DNA of 12,173 nucleotides from contig CAMDKT010000109.1 of the NCBI GenBank assembly GCA_945900935.1, forward strand, positions 1 through 12,173, written 5' to 3'. Position numbers and translations under genes: made by a program. The notes below the pieces were generated by a model that worked only from the letters and a program-made list of their open reading frames with translations, had not been told where the DNA came from and ran no database searches. The stretch is from Candidatus Sulfopaludibacter sp. SbA3 (GTDB lineage: Bacteria; Acidobacteriota; Terriglobia; Bryobacterales; Bryobacteraceae). Within the stretch, counting starts at the first letter, position 1. Each line of letters begins with the position of its first letter. This document shows positions 1-7,816 of this stretch, one piece after another.

Positions 1-5
1 CCTCT

Positions 6-125
6 TCAATCGATCCCTCGGGCGGCGGCTTCCTCGCGCAGACGAGTTGCGTGGCTCAAGATCTCCCTCTGCTTGTCAGCCGACAATGCGCGAACTGCTT
101 CCAGTATGGCCTGTTCGGCAGACAA
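6..125 (-). CDS. Small 39-aa hypothetical protein (antitoxin-like?)
   Basis: A complete short frame starts at TTG (125-123) and stops at TGA (8-6). It encodes 39 residues of charged, helix-forming sequence beginning LSAEQAILEAVRAL and ending LREEAAARGID. A GGTGA purine stretch overlapping the stop codon of the propeller gene upstream lies 10 nt before the TTG, so it could be the last gene of that operon. The pattern (SxEQ, LsxdKQxEIL, a terminal amphipathic helix) resembles small VapB/DUF2281-like antitoxins, which would usually be followed by a PIN toxin. The next gene lies beyond the window edge, so this cannot be checked. Translation is suggested by the ribosome binding site and residue composition only, and the family call is tentative. 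Confidence 0.4.
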   Translation of the reverse strand: MSAEQAILEAVRALSADKQREILSHATRLREEAAARGID

Positions 126-135
126 AATAAAATGA

Positions 136-1344
136 TCACCCCTTAGCAATCCCGTAACAACACAGCTTCCCCTGATCCCTTAAATACAACCGCCCGCCCG
201 CAATTACCGGCAGCGTCCACAGCGGATAATCCCCGCGCCCGAATTCGAAGCGCGAAATCTCTTTATACGACGACGGCGTCGCATCCGCCAGCGCAATCGC
301 CCCAGTCTCGCCCTGCAAGTACAGCAACCCCTCGGCAAGTATCACCTGCCCCTTGCCCACACTGCGATCCTTCCACACCGCCTCGCCGGTCATGAAGTCC
401 ATGGCCGTCAGAATGCCGCTCGAAAAACCGTACAAATGCTTGTCCAGCAAAACGCTCGATCCGTAGTGATTCCGCATATCGCGATTAAAGTAAACTTCCG
501 TCGCGTTGACGCGGTCGCCGTCACCCGTCAGCTTCAACAGCGCGCACCCGGTCCCGTAATCGGAACTCAGAAACACATGTCCATCGTGATAAATCGGCGT
601 GGCAACATTGGCCGTGCGATTAGAGACCTTCGCGTACTTCCACATCACCCGGCCGTTGGCCGCGTTCAACCCAATGGCACCGGCGGAAGTAAACGTAACC
701 ACATGCCGCTGCCCGCCGAAGTCAAATGCAATGGCTGAGCTATACCCGGCCTGATCGTCGCCCCCGCCCCATAACGGCTTCCCTGTTTTCTTATCCAACG
801 CGACAACGGACTTTTCCTTGCCGCCCGGCGTCACGATCAACCGCTCCCCATCCACCAATGGCGATTCGCTCAACCCCCACTTAATCTGCGATCCATTGAA
901 ATCGCGCAGAATATTCGATCCCCAATTCTTCTTGCCCGTCGCCTCCGCCAATGACAACAGCGTCCCATCGGCTGACAGCGAAAACAGCGTGTCGCCATCT
1001 ACCGTCGGCGTCCCGCGCGGACCCGGCCCGCGGTCCTGCGGGAAGTGCTCGCCCGCCGCAATTTCCCAAATGGTCTTGCCCGTCGAAGCGTCCAGCGCCA
1101 TCACCCACTGTCGGCCCTTTTTCTGGCTCTGCGTAAAGAGTTTTCCATTCGCGATGGAAAATGACGAGTACCCCTCGCCCAATCCATCCACGCGCCACAA
1201 CAGCTCCGGACCCGCCGCCGGCCACTGCCGCAGCAGCCCCGTTTCGGCCGTCCGTCCATCCCGCCGCACCCCGCGCCATTGCGGCCAGTCCGCCGCCGCC
1301 GCCGCGCCCGCCAGCACTCCGGAAAACCCTCTACGTGAAAGCAT
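136..1344 (-). CDS. Exported PQQ-like beta-propeller repeat protein
   Basis: 402 residues. The N-terminus MLSRRGFSGVLAG followed by an alanine stretch is a short Tat-type signal (SRRGF), suggesting export to the periplasm. It is followed by WPQWRG (residues 20-25), the entry motif of a large PQQ_2/PQQ-like beta-propeller family common in Acidobacteria, Planctomycetes and Verrucomicrobia. Degenerate propeller repeats of the type ALDxxTGKxxW are visible at about 82-93, 131-141, 181-192, 225-235 and 313-324. No cytochrome CxxCH motif is present and no dehydrogenase active site is recognisable, so this is probably not a quinoprotein alcohol dehydrogenase; its substrate or partner is unknown. The ATG is well supported: AAGGAG at 1359-1354 lies 9 nt upstream, inside the last codons of the preceding secreted-protein gene, which implies translational coupling. 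Confidence 0.88.
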   Translation of the reverse strand: MLSRRGFSGVLAGAAAAADWPQWRGVRRDGRTAETGLLRQWPAAGPELLWRVDGLGEGYSSFSIANGKLFTQSQKKGRQWVMALDASTGKTIWEIAAGEHFPQDRGPGPRGTPTVDGDTLFSLSADGTLLSLAEATGKKNWGSNILRDFNGSQIKWGLSESPLVDGERLIVTPGGKEKSVVALDKKTGKPLWGGGDDQAGYSSAIAFDFGGQRHVVTFTSAGAIGLNAANGRVMWKYAKVSNRTANVATPIYHDGHVFLSSDYGTGCALLKLTGDGDRVNATEVYFNRDMRNHYGSSVLLDKHLYGFSSGILTAMDFMTGEAVWKDRSVGKGQVILAEGLLYLQGETGAIALADATPSSYKEISRFEFGRGDYPLWTLPVIAGGRLYLRDQGKLCCYGIAKG

Positions 1345-1350
1345 TAAAAA

Positions 1351-1836
1351 CTACTCCTTCGTAATCGCCTTGATCATTCCCTGGAACGGCGCTTCGTGCG
1401 CCGCCACCGTTTTGGCCGGCCCCGTAAATTTGAAAAACACCGCGCCCTGCGGCGCTTCCACAATGGCACCCAACATGCGGTAGCCTGGCTTGTCGACCTT
1501 GTCGCTCGACGCTCCATAGGTTCCCGAGACATCGATGATCGTCACGCCCATGCCGGCGACAGTCGATTTGCTCGTCTTCGGCGCGCCCGTTTTCGCGGAA
1601 AATTGCCCGATCCAGCGGTCAATGTTCGGCTGCACGCCGCCGCCCTGTCCAGGGCCAAAATAGAACACCGCCACCTCGCCCGGTTCGGCATCGCCCCCAG
1701 TGGTATAGGTGGCCGCGCGCATCGGCCGGTCGCCTTGGTTTTTCCAAGCCGCCGGCGCCTTCCACTTCACGCCGGAGGCGCTTTCGGCCATCAAAAACAT
1801 ACCACTCGTCAGGATCAACAAAAAGTAACGCATCAT
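1351..1836 (-). CDS. Small secreted protein of unknown function
   Basis: About 161 residues from the ATG at 1836. An in-frame GTG at 1857 would add seven residues, but neither start has a good ribosome binding site. The N-terminus MMRYFLLILTSGMFLMAESASG is a clear hydrophobic signal peptide. The mature part starts with WKAPAAWKN, has a glycine-rich FGPGQGGG segment followed by PNIDRWIGQF, and ends with FFKFTGPAKTV and FQGMIKAI. This layout resembles uncharacterised exported proteins seen in Acidobacteria and Planctomycetes, to which I cannot attach a function. The stop lies 6 bp before the propeller gene and the gene follows the membrane-protein gene closely, so all three are probably one transcript and both exported products may act outside the cytoplasm. 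Confidence 0.8.
   Translation of the reverse strand: MMRYFLLILTSGMFLMAESASGVKWKAPAAWKNQGDRPMRAATYTTGGDAEPGEVAVFYFGPGQGGGVQPNIDRWIGQFSAKTGAPKTSKSTVAGMGVTIIDVSGTYGASSDKVDKPGYRMLGAIVEAPQGAVFFKFTGPAKTVAAHEAPFQGMIKAITKE
1354..1359 (-). promoter_or_regulatory. Ribosome binding site of propeller gene inside upstream gene
   Basis: The minus strand reads AAGGAG here, directly followed by the TAG stop of the secreted-protein gene (1353-1351) and, 9 nt after the motif, by the propeller ATG at 1344. This fixes that start and ties translation of the two genes together. Confidence 0.7.
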
Positions 1837-1869
1837 TCCAGTGTACAGACGCCGCACTCGCCAGAAAAG

Positions 1870-3552
1870 TTAGCGAAATCCAAACGCCGCTATCGGAATC
1901 CCCAACGCCCGCGGATCCCCATTCTTCGGACGGAATGGCGGATCCACCAGAAACTCCACATCCACATTCCCCTCCGCCCCCGGAGCCATCTCGAACTTCT
2001 CCGTCAACCACCCGTTTTGCGCAAACGTGCGCGAGCCCAATAATTCGCCGCCAACCTTCACCCGCAGAGTCACTTTTCCCACCGCGCGAATATAGTCCGG
2101 CCCCACATTCACCGTCACTTCAAAAGCATTCGCGCCCGCCGGCCGCTGCACGCGCGCCTCCGCCCGCGGCATCGTCCAACGGTAGTTCCCTTCACGCTGA
2201 TACCACCCGCGAGTCAACTGCCACACCGGCGTCAGCCGCGTCATCTCCACGAACGCCGCATCCCCTAACGCCGCCGTCCGTCGCATCGTATACAACTTCT
2301 TCAACGGCCCGTCCCAGCTCAACATCGCCAGCGTCGCATCCGCCCGCGGCTCTTTATGATCGCTGTCCTCCAAATAAATCATCGCCAGATCGTCGCGGTC
2401 AAACGTGTACCGCAGCGCGCCCTCCACGCCCCATCGCCGCAGCCCCGCCGGCGCGCTGTCGATCAGCACCGTGTCGATGTCTTTCCCCTCCCGCGCCAGT
2501 TCGGCCAGCGAGTAAACGTAGGCAGCCGTCTCCTCCCCCTCCGCCAGTGTCGCGCGCCGCTTGTCGCGCATTTCGGCGTAATTAAATCCGAGCCAAATTG
2601 CCAACGGCGCCGCAATCCATTTCCATCCTACCCGCTCTGTTAACGCCGCCATCACAACCGCCAGCCCCGCCAGCGGCAGATACAAATACGCCCCGAATCG
2701 CCGTCCCGGCACCAGCAGCATCGGCCCCAGCCACAGCGCCGATGCCAGTAGCCCCCACCACAATCGCCGGTCGCGAACCCATAGCGGCAGCAGCGCCAAT
2801 GCATAGCCCGCGTGCCGCGCCAGCAACACCTGCGAGCCGTAGAAATCCACCGTCTGCCACAGCGTCAACGGCGTCAGCCGCAATCCATAATCCCCGCTTC
2901 GCCCGCCCTGCGAAAACAATGCTTGTATCGCAAACCACGCCCCGCCGCCCAAGTGCCACGCCAGCGCCCGCACCGAAAACGTCCCCAGCAAATACTCGTA
3001 TGCGGCCAGAATCAACGGCACCGCAACCGCCAGTTCCTTTGACTTATACGCCAGCCAAAAACAGAGCAAACTCAACCACCGCCGCTTATCGATCCACAGC
3101 AGAACCGACAGCAGCGAGAACACCGCGCACAACACATCGAACACATACATCGGCTTCCAGTAGGCGTCGAACACGGCCATGTGAAACGCGAAGAACAACA
3201 CCCCAATCGCTCGCGCCGCCCAGGTAAATGACAGCCGCCCCAGCAGCGCCCACAGCAATGCCAGATTCACCAAATGCAGCACATGCAGCACTGCTATGTA
3301 GGGCCGGAAGTCCAGCCCCGCCATTCTCCCCAACGCCCAAAAATAGAAATGCCCCACCGGCCGAAAGTTTGAGGAATAAAACTGCGGCGTCACCAGCCCC
3401 GTCAGAAAACTCGAAAACTCCGCGTGCCGCGTCCAAGCCAAATTGTCCAGATCGTCAGCGGAGAAGAAACCCTTGTACGCCCCTTTGCTCGCCACATAAA
3501 ACAGCCAGCCAAGAACGGCGAAAAAAACAGGCGTTGCCCAACGCTTGTTCAT
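1870..3552 (-). CDS. Polytopic membrane protein, GT-C glycosyltransferase-like
   Basis: 560 residues. Many hydrophobic segments occupy roughly residues 7-322, and a soluble, probably extracytoplasmic part follows from about 330 to the end. After the first membrane segment the loop holds FFSADDLDNL (D33, D34, D36). An acidic pair in the first external loop is the hallmark of GT-C enzymes that use polyprenyl-phosphate sugars. The YKSKELA segment (169-175) and RRFGAYLYLPLAG (284-296) recall bacterial Tmtc/PMT-like mannosyltransferase homologues. A sugar-transfer role in the envelope is therefore plausible, but donor and acceptor are unknown. The ATG overlaps the dehydratase stop as ATGA, with GAAGGA immediately before it, so translation is coupled. 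The stop is 33 bp from the likely start of the next gene. Confidence 0.75.
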   Translation of the reverse strand: MNKRWATPVFFAVLGWLFYVASKGAYKGFFSADDLDNLAWTRHAEFSSFLTGLVTPQFYSSNFRPVGHFYFWALGRMAGLDFRPYIAVLHVLHLVNLALLWALLGRLSFTWAARAIGVLFFAFHMAVFDAYWKPMYVFDVLCAVFSLLSVLLWIDKRRWLSLLCFWLAYKSKELAVAVPLILAAYEYLLGTFSVRALAWHLGGGAWFAIQALFSQGGRSGDYGLRLTPLTLWQTVDFYGSQVLLARHAGYALALLPLWVRDRRLWWGLLASALWLGPMLLVPGRRFGAYLYLPLAGLAVVMAALTERVGWKWIAAPLAIWLGFNYAEMRDKRRATLAEGEETAAYVYSLAELAREGKDIDTVLIDSAPAGLRRWGVEGALRYTFDRDDLAMIYLEDSDHKEPRADATLAMLSWDGPLKKLYTMRRTAALGDAAFVEMTRLTPVWQLTRGWYQREGNYRWTMPRAEARVQRPAGANAFEVTVNVGPDYIRAVGKVTLRVKVGGELLGSRTFAQNGWLTEKFEMAPGAEGNVDVEFLVDPPFRPKNGDPRALGIPIAAFGFR

Positions 3553-5270
3553 TCCTTCGGCTTCTCGGCGTGCAAAAAGTCAAAGTCGCAACCCAGATGC
3601 GCCTGCGTCACGTGATCCAGAAACAGCTTTCCATAACCGCGAGTGTACGCGGGCGGAGGCAAAGGCCTCGCCGCCAATCGCCGCGCGATTTCCGCGTCAT
3701 CCACATGCAGCCGCAACTCCCGCGCTTCCACGTCCAGCGTGATCGTGTCGCCCGTCTCCACAATGCTCAACGGCCCGCCAATAGCCGATTCCGGCGACAC
3801 ATGCAGCACCACCGTCCCGAAACTCGTCCCGCTCATTCGCGCGTCGGAAATGCGCACGCAGTCGGAAACGCCCTTTTCCAAAAGCACTTTCGGCATCGGA
3901 ATATGGCCCCACTCCGGGAACCCCGGCGCGCCTTTCGGACCGCCATTCTTCATCACCAAAACCGTGTTCGCGTCAACCGGCAGGTCCATCGAATCAATCG
4001 AGTCGTGCATCGCCTGGTACGTCTCAAAGACGTACGCCGGGCCTGTATGTTTGCACAGCGCCGGCGTCGCCGCCGTCTGCTTAAATACCGCCCCGTCCGG
4101 CGCGAGGTTCCCCCGCAAAATAACCGTCCCGCCCTCCGGATGCAGCGGCGTATCCAACGCGCGAATCACGTCGCGGTTATGGCACGGCGCAGCGCTCACA
4201 TTCTCCGCAACCGTTTTCCCGTTCACCGTGATGCATTCGCGATGCAACATCGGCAACAGCTCCCGCATCACCGCCGGCAGCCCGCCCGCGTAGAAAAAGT
4301 CCTCCATCAAATGCTGGCCGCTCGGCCGTACATTTACCAGAAACGGCGTCTTCCGCGAAATCACATCAAAATCGTCCAACACCAATCCCAGCCCCAACCG
4401 CCCCGCAATCGCCAGCAAATGCACCACCGCGTTCGTCGATCCGCCAATGGCCATATCGACCGCCATCGCATTCTCAAACGCCTGCCGCGTCATCACCCGC
4501 GATGGCCGCAAATCATTTTCGTCTGCGAGGCTCACCATTTCGACAGCCCGCTTGCCCGACTGCTCCGCCAGCTCCGCCCGCCGCGAATCCACCGCCGGAA
4601 TCGCCGCGTTCCCGGGCAGCGTCATCCCCAGCGCCTCCGCCATCGACGCCATCGTCGACGCCGTTCCCATCACCGTGCAGTGCCCGGCGCTGCGCACCAT
4701 GCAGCCCTCAATTTCCTGCAACTCCTCCTCGCCGATCTGCCCGATCCGGTGCAGATCGAAAATCTTCCGCCCATCGGTTCCCGTGCCAAACGGCGTATTT
4801 TTGTAGTTCCCCGAAAGCGTCGGCCCGCCTGTCACCACAATCGCCGGCACATCGGCCGAGGCCGCGCCCATCAGCATCGCCGGCGTCGTCTTATCGCACC
4901 CGCACAGCAGCACCACCGCGTCCACAGGGTTCGCCCGGATCGACTCCTCCACATCCATCGCCATCAGGTTGCGGAACAGCATCGTCGTCGGCTTCATGAA
5001 CTGCTCGCCCAACGAAATCACCGGGAACTCCAGCGGAAATCCGCCCGCCTCCCACACGCCCCGCTTCACCGCCTCCGCCAGCGTTCGCAAGTGGGCGTTG
5101 CAGTTGTTCAACTCGCTATACGAGTTGCAAATGCCAATCACCGGCTTGCCGAAAAATGTCTCCCGGCTGAACCCCATCGAGCGCATATTCGCGCGCCGCG
5201 AAAAGTTGTAATATTCTTTGCCGTTGAACCAGTTGTAGCTGCGTAGCTTTGTGGGATCGATCTTGGACAT
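3549..5270 (-). CDS. IlvD/Edd-family dehydratase, probably sugar-acid (L-arabinonate-type) dehydratase
   Basis: 573 residues, full length for the family. Three cysteines that ligate the [2Fe-2S] cluster in pentonate dehydratases are in place: C57 (LNNCN), C125 (CGCDKTTPA) and C198 (AGHCTVMGTAST). The conserved serine lies in DARMSGTSFGT (about S480) and GGSTNAVVH in the middle is intact. Spacing and motifs match L-arabinonate dehydratase (EC 4.2.1.25 type), which converts a pentonate to its 2-keto-3-deoxy acid, better than branched-chain IlvD; related enzymes act on xylonate, fuconate or gluconate, so the substrate is not settled. The MSKIDPTKL start at 5270 has no Shine-Dalgarno, and a TATAAT lies only 8 nt upstream, so the mRNA may be leaderless. 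The divergent neighbour is a Gfo/Idh sugar dehydrogenase, a plausible preceding step. Confidence 0.88.
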   Translation of the reverse strand: MSKIDPTKLRSYNWFNGKEYYNFSRRANMRSMGFSRETFFGKPVIGICNSYSELNNCNAHLRTLAEAVKRGVWEAGGFPLEFPVISLGEQFMKPTTMLFRNLMAMDVEESIRANPVDAVVLLCGCDKTTPAMLMGAASADVPAIVVTGGPTLSGNYKNTPFGTGTDGRKIFDLHRIGQIGEEELQEIEGCMVRSAGHCTVMGTASTMASMAEALGMTLPGNAAIPAVDSRRAELAEQSGKRAVEMVSLADENDLRPSRVMTRQAFENAMAVDMAIGGSTNAVVHLLAIAGRLGLGLVLDDFDVISRKTPFLVNVRPSGQHLMEDFFYAGGLPAVMRELLPMLHRECITVNGKTVAENVSAAPCHNRDVIRALDTPLHPEGGTVILRGNLAPDGAVFKQTAATPALCKHTGPAYVFETYQAMHDSIDSMDLPVDANTVLVMKNGGPKGAPGFPEWGHIPMPKVLLEKGVSDCVRISDARMSGTSFGTVVLHVSPESAIGGPLSIVETGDTITLDVEARELRLHVDDAEIARRLAARPLPPPAYTRGYGKLFLDHVTQAHLGCDFDFLHAEKPKE

Positions 5271-5313
5271 AAACCGTTATTATATAACCCCCGAATCTGC
5301 GATCCTATATTTC
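5271..5313. promoter_or_regulatory. Divergent promoter region between dehydratase and dehydrogenase
   Basis: This 43-bp gap is AT-rich against GC-rich surroundings. On the minus strand a perfect -10 box, TATAAT (5284-5279), ends 8 nt before the dehydratase ATG, which would place transcription initiation at or within a few bases of the start codon. On the plus strand TATTAT (5278-5283) overlaps the same bases, and TATATT (5306-5311) sits just before the dehydrogenase ATG. No convincing -35 hexamer was found for either direction, and no Shine-Dalgarno precedes either start. The shared AT-rich core suggests the two genes are controlled together. Confidence 0.45.
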
Positions 5314-6303
5314 ATGTCCACCCGTCTCCGCTGGGGAATCCTGAGCTCCTCCAAATTCGCCCGGACCAAAGTCATCCCCGCGCTCCTGCGCGTCGAATCG
5401 CTCGAAGTCGCCGCCCTGGCCTCCCGCGACTTAACAACCGCAAAAGAGCACGCCGCCGCCTTCGGCATCCCAACGGCCTACGGCTCCTACGAAGAACTGC
5501 TCGCCGATCCAACCATCGACATCATCTACAACCCCCTCCCCAATCACCTCCACGTTCCCTGGTCCATCCGCGCCGCCCAAGCCGGCAAGCACGTCCTTTG
5601 CGAAAAACCACTGGCCATGAACGCCGCCGAAGTCGACGCGCTCATCGCCGCCCGCGATGCAGCCAACGTCGTCATCGGCGAAGCCTTCATGGTCGCCACA
5701 CACCCGCAGTGGCTCTGGACCAAAGCCGCCATCGATGAAGGAACAATCGGGCAGCTCCGCGCCATCCAAGGTTTCTTCAGCTACACAAATACGGACCCCA
5801 ATAACATCCGCAACCAAGCCGATATCGGCGGCGGCGCCATGATGGACATTGGCTGCTACCCCATCTTTACCTCGCGATTCATCATGGGCCGCAACCCCCT
5901 CCGCGTCTGCGCCCAAATCGAACGCGACCCGAATTTTCAGACCGACCGTCTCTCCTCCGTCATCCTCGATTACGGCGACGTCCACTGCCAGTTCACTTGT
6001 AGCACCCAAACCAACCCCTACCAGCGCATGCATTTCCATGGCACAAAAGGCCGCATCGAAATCGAGATCCCCTTCAACGCCCCGCCCGACACGCCCACGC
6101 AAGTCTTCATCGACAACGGCGTTGGCCCGCAAACGCAAACTTTCGAAATCTGCGATCAATACAGGATCGAAGGCGAAGCTTTCACCGCCGCCGTCCGCGG
6201 CGAGCGCCCCGTCCCGGTCTCCCTCGAATCCGCCAAAGGCAACATGCAAACCATTGACGCGGCTTTCCACTCGGCCCGCGAAAATCGCTGGGTTGCGCTA
6301 TAG
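5314..6303 (+). CDS. Gfo/Idh/MocA-family NAD(P)-dependent sugar dehydrogenase
   Basis: 329 residues from the ATG at 5314. An in-frame ATG at 5251 is rejected because it adds 21 residues with no family resemblance and starts inside the opposing dehydratase gene. The N-terminal Rossmann fold begins RWGILSSSKFA, and the family's catalytic motif is present as CEKPLAM (EKP near residue 98). The C-terminal half carries IGGGAMMDIGCYPI, typical of the subgroup holding glucose-fructose oxidoreductase and NADP-dependent D-xylose 1-dehydrogenases. No signal peptide is seen, so it is cytoplasmic, unlike periplasmic glucose-fructose oxidoreductase. The likely reaction is oxidation of an aldose at C1 to a lactone. 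The divergent pentonate-type dehydratase supports a sugar-oxidation role; the exact sugar is unknown. Its coding strand is C-rich, opposite to the adjacent minus-strand genes. Its TAG stop overlaps the end of the next gene. Confidence 0.87.
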   Translation: MSTRLRWGILSSSKFARTKVIPALLRVESLEVAALASRDLTTAKEHAAAFGIPTAYGSYEELLADPTIDIIYNPLPNHLHVPWSIRAAQAGKHVLCEKPLAMNAAEVDALIAARDAANVVIGEAFMVATHPQWLWTKAAIDEGTIGQLRAIQGFFSYTNTDPNNIRNQADIGGGAMMDIGCYPIFTSRFIMGRNPLRVCAQIERDPNFQTDRLSSVILDYGDVHCQFTCSTQTNPYQRMHFHGTKGRIEIEIPFNAPPDTPTQVFIDNGVGPQTQTFEICDQYRIEGEAFTAAVRGERPVPVSLESAKGNMQTIDAAFHSARENRWVAL

Positions 6304-7479
6304 CCCCCGAATCCGAACCAGACTCTTATCAATCGATCGCAAATTCGGCACGCCCGCCAAGCCCATATTCAGCGCCAGTTCCGTATGCAGCAAATGGATC
6401 ACCCGCTCCACGCCCGCCTGCCCGAAACTCGCCATCCCATACAAATACGGCCGCGCAATGCACACCGCCGTCGCCCCTAAAGCCAGGGCTTTCAAGATAT
6501 CCGTACCGCGCCGGATCCCGCCGTCCATCAACACCGGAATGCGCCCATTAACCGCGCGCACCACTTCCGGCAATGCCTCAATTGTCCCGCCGACACTGTC
6601 CTGCTGCCTTGCCCCGTGATTGGAAACGATGCAAGCCTTCGCCCCATACTGCACGCACCGGTCGCCATCTTCGGCCGTCATAATGCCCTTCACAATCACC
6701 GGCAGCGACGTGACCGCGCATAGCTCCGCCAGCGTCTCCCATGTCGGCAGCGGCGATGCCTTCGATGGCAATATTCCCGCCTTCCAAGGCGTCTTGGCCA
6801 CCGGCAATTTCCCCGCCGCGTCACGCTTCGGCAATCCCGTCTCGCACCACGAGCGCTCCAGCTTGTTGTGTATCTCCCGCTCCCGCTGAGACACATGCAT
6901 GATGTCTACCGTGAAGCAGATTCCCTTGCAACCCTGCGCTTCAATTCTCCGCACAAATGACCGCGTTTGCGCCTTATTCGTCAAAATACCGCCGGTCGTC
7001 AACTGCCACCAGTTCTCCGCCGCCGTGCCCTCCTGCAGCGTCGCCTCAATGCCGCCATTCGTAATATGCAGCGTCTTCGACTTCCCCGCCGCCCGCGAAA
7101 CTTCCAACTCGCCATTCGGGAAAAAGCAGTTCTTCCCGCCCGCCGGATCGAAGAGAATCGGATAGTCCAACTTCAGCCCCAACAGCGTCAGCGACGTATC
7201 GATCTTATGAGTATCGACTAACATGCGCGGCCGAATAATGATCTTCTTGAATCCCTCGCGGTTATCATGCAGCGCCTGTTCGTCCTCAGAACCGCCCTCC
7301 AGATAATCCCAAGCCACAGGGTCCAGTTTCTTCTTCGCCAGCGTCGCGAAGTCGAACACATTCACCGGGTCCATCACGCCCGCTTCTTGCGCTAATCCCG
7401 CGAACGGCGCAGCGCCGAATATCCCTGCCAGCCGTCGAAATGCCGCTCTCCGTTGTATCTGCATAGAGCGTGATTGCAT
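6298..7479 (-). CDS. FMN-dependent alpha-hydroxy-acid dehydrogenase/oxidase, divergent
   Basis: About 393 residues from the ATG at 7479; a GTG one codon upstream and an ATG at 7464 are alternatives, none with a strong ribosome binding site. The N-terminus (RRAAFRRLAGIFGAAPFAGLAQ) looks like an export signal of Tat type, unusual for this mainly cytoplasmic or membrane-associated family. Numbering from the GTG, the TIM barrel shows WDYLEGG (58-64), the FMN-contacting lysine in VIVKGI (K265), the catalytic SNHGARQQD (H289, R292) and the FMN-phosphate segment DGGIRRGTD (320-328). The family oxidises 2-hydroxy acids such as lactate, glycolate or mandelate. Two usual motifs diverge: the strand normally QLYVYKD reads QLTTGGILTNK, removing a substrate-binding tyrosine, and the APTA/HPEGE region reads DPAGGKNCFFPNGE. 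The physiological substrate is therefore uncertain. It converges with the sugar dehydrogenase, overlapping by 6 bp. Confidence 0.85.
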   Translation of the reverse strand: MQSRSMQIQRRAAFRRLAGIFGAAPFAGLAQEAGVMDPVNVFDFATLAKKKLDPVAWDYLEGGSEDEQALHDNREGFKKIIIRPRMLVDTHKIDTSLTLLGLKLDYPILFDPAGGKNCFFPNGELEVSRAAGKSKTLHITNGGIEATLQEGTAAENWWQLTTGGILTNKAQTRSFVRRIEAQGCKGICFTVDIMHVSQREREIHNKLERSWCETGLPKRDAAGKLPVAKTPWKAGILPSKASPLPTWETLAELCAVTSLPVIVKGIMTAEDGDRCVQYGAKACIVSNHGARQQDSVGGTIEALPEVVRAVNGRIPVLMDGGIRRGTDILKALALGATAVCIARPYLYGMASFGQAGVERVIHLLHTELALNMGLAGVPNLRSIDKSLVRIRGL

Positions 7480-7549
7480 CACAACTCGGGCGTCCGCCGC
7501 AACACCCGCAATATCCGCTTACTGCTAAGTGCAAGGTGAGAACATTGAT

Positions 7550-7786
7550 TTGCCGAACGGCAATGAGCGGCTTGATCGCATCGAACGGATTCTCGAACGA
7601 GTGGCCGAGAGCCAAGAGGAATTGGATAGGCATCACCACCGGCCATGCCGCGTAACCCCTAGTCCAGAAAATGAAAATGCCGAACCGGCAGCGGCATCTC
7701 TGATTCAGCCCCGCCCCAACGGGCCGCCTGGAGACCGCTTGGAAAACGGAGATTCCCGCAGGGGCCTTCGAATTGCCGGGAGGTAG
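7550..7786 (+). CDS. Short coiled-coil-like frame, doubtful or gene remnant
   Basis: From a TTG at 7550, preceded 9 nt upstream by AAGGTGAG (7533-7540), this frame encodes 78 residues. Only the first part looks protein-like: LPNGNERLDRIERILERVAE and the few residues after it form an amphipathic, heptad-like helix of the kind found in small uncharacterised proteins of Acidobacteria. After the following HHHR the sequence becomes proline- and arginine-rich and resembles no domain. The likely reading is the 5' end of a small gene whose remainder has been lost or frame-shifted, in a stretch that is otherwise decayed. Apart from this frame I see nothing in 7480-7816. Confidence 0.25.
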   Translation: MPNGNERLDRIERILERVAESQEELDRHHHRPCRVTPSPENENAEPAAASLIQPRPNGPPGDRLENGDSRRGLRIAGR

Positions 7787-7816
7787 CGCTGGGCGAAGAG
7801 CGGCGATGGGCAACCG

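Noticed and set aside
3228..5246. Long plus-strand open frame opposite the dehydratase and membrane-protein genes
   Set aside because: The product is rich in His, Arg, Pro and Gln with no domain. It is the antisense of two clear coding genes, and long stop-free antisense frames are expected at this GC content.
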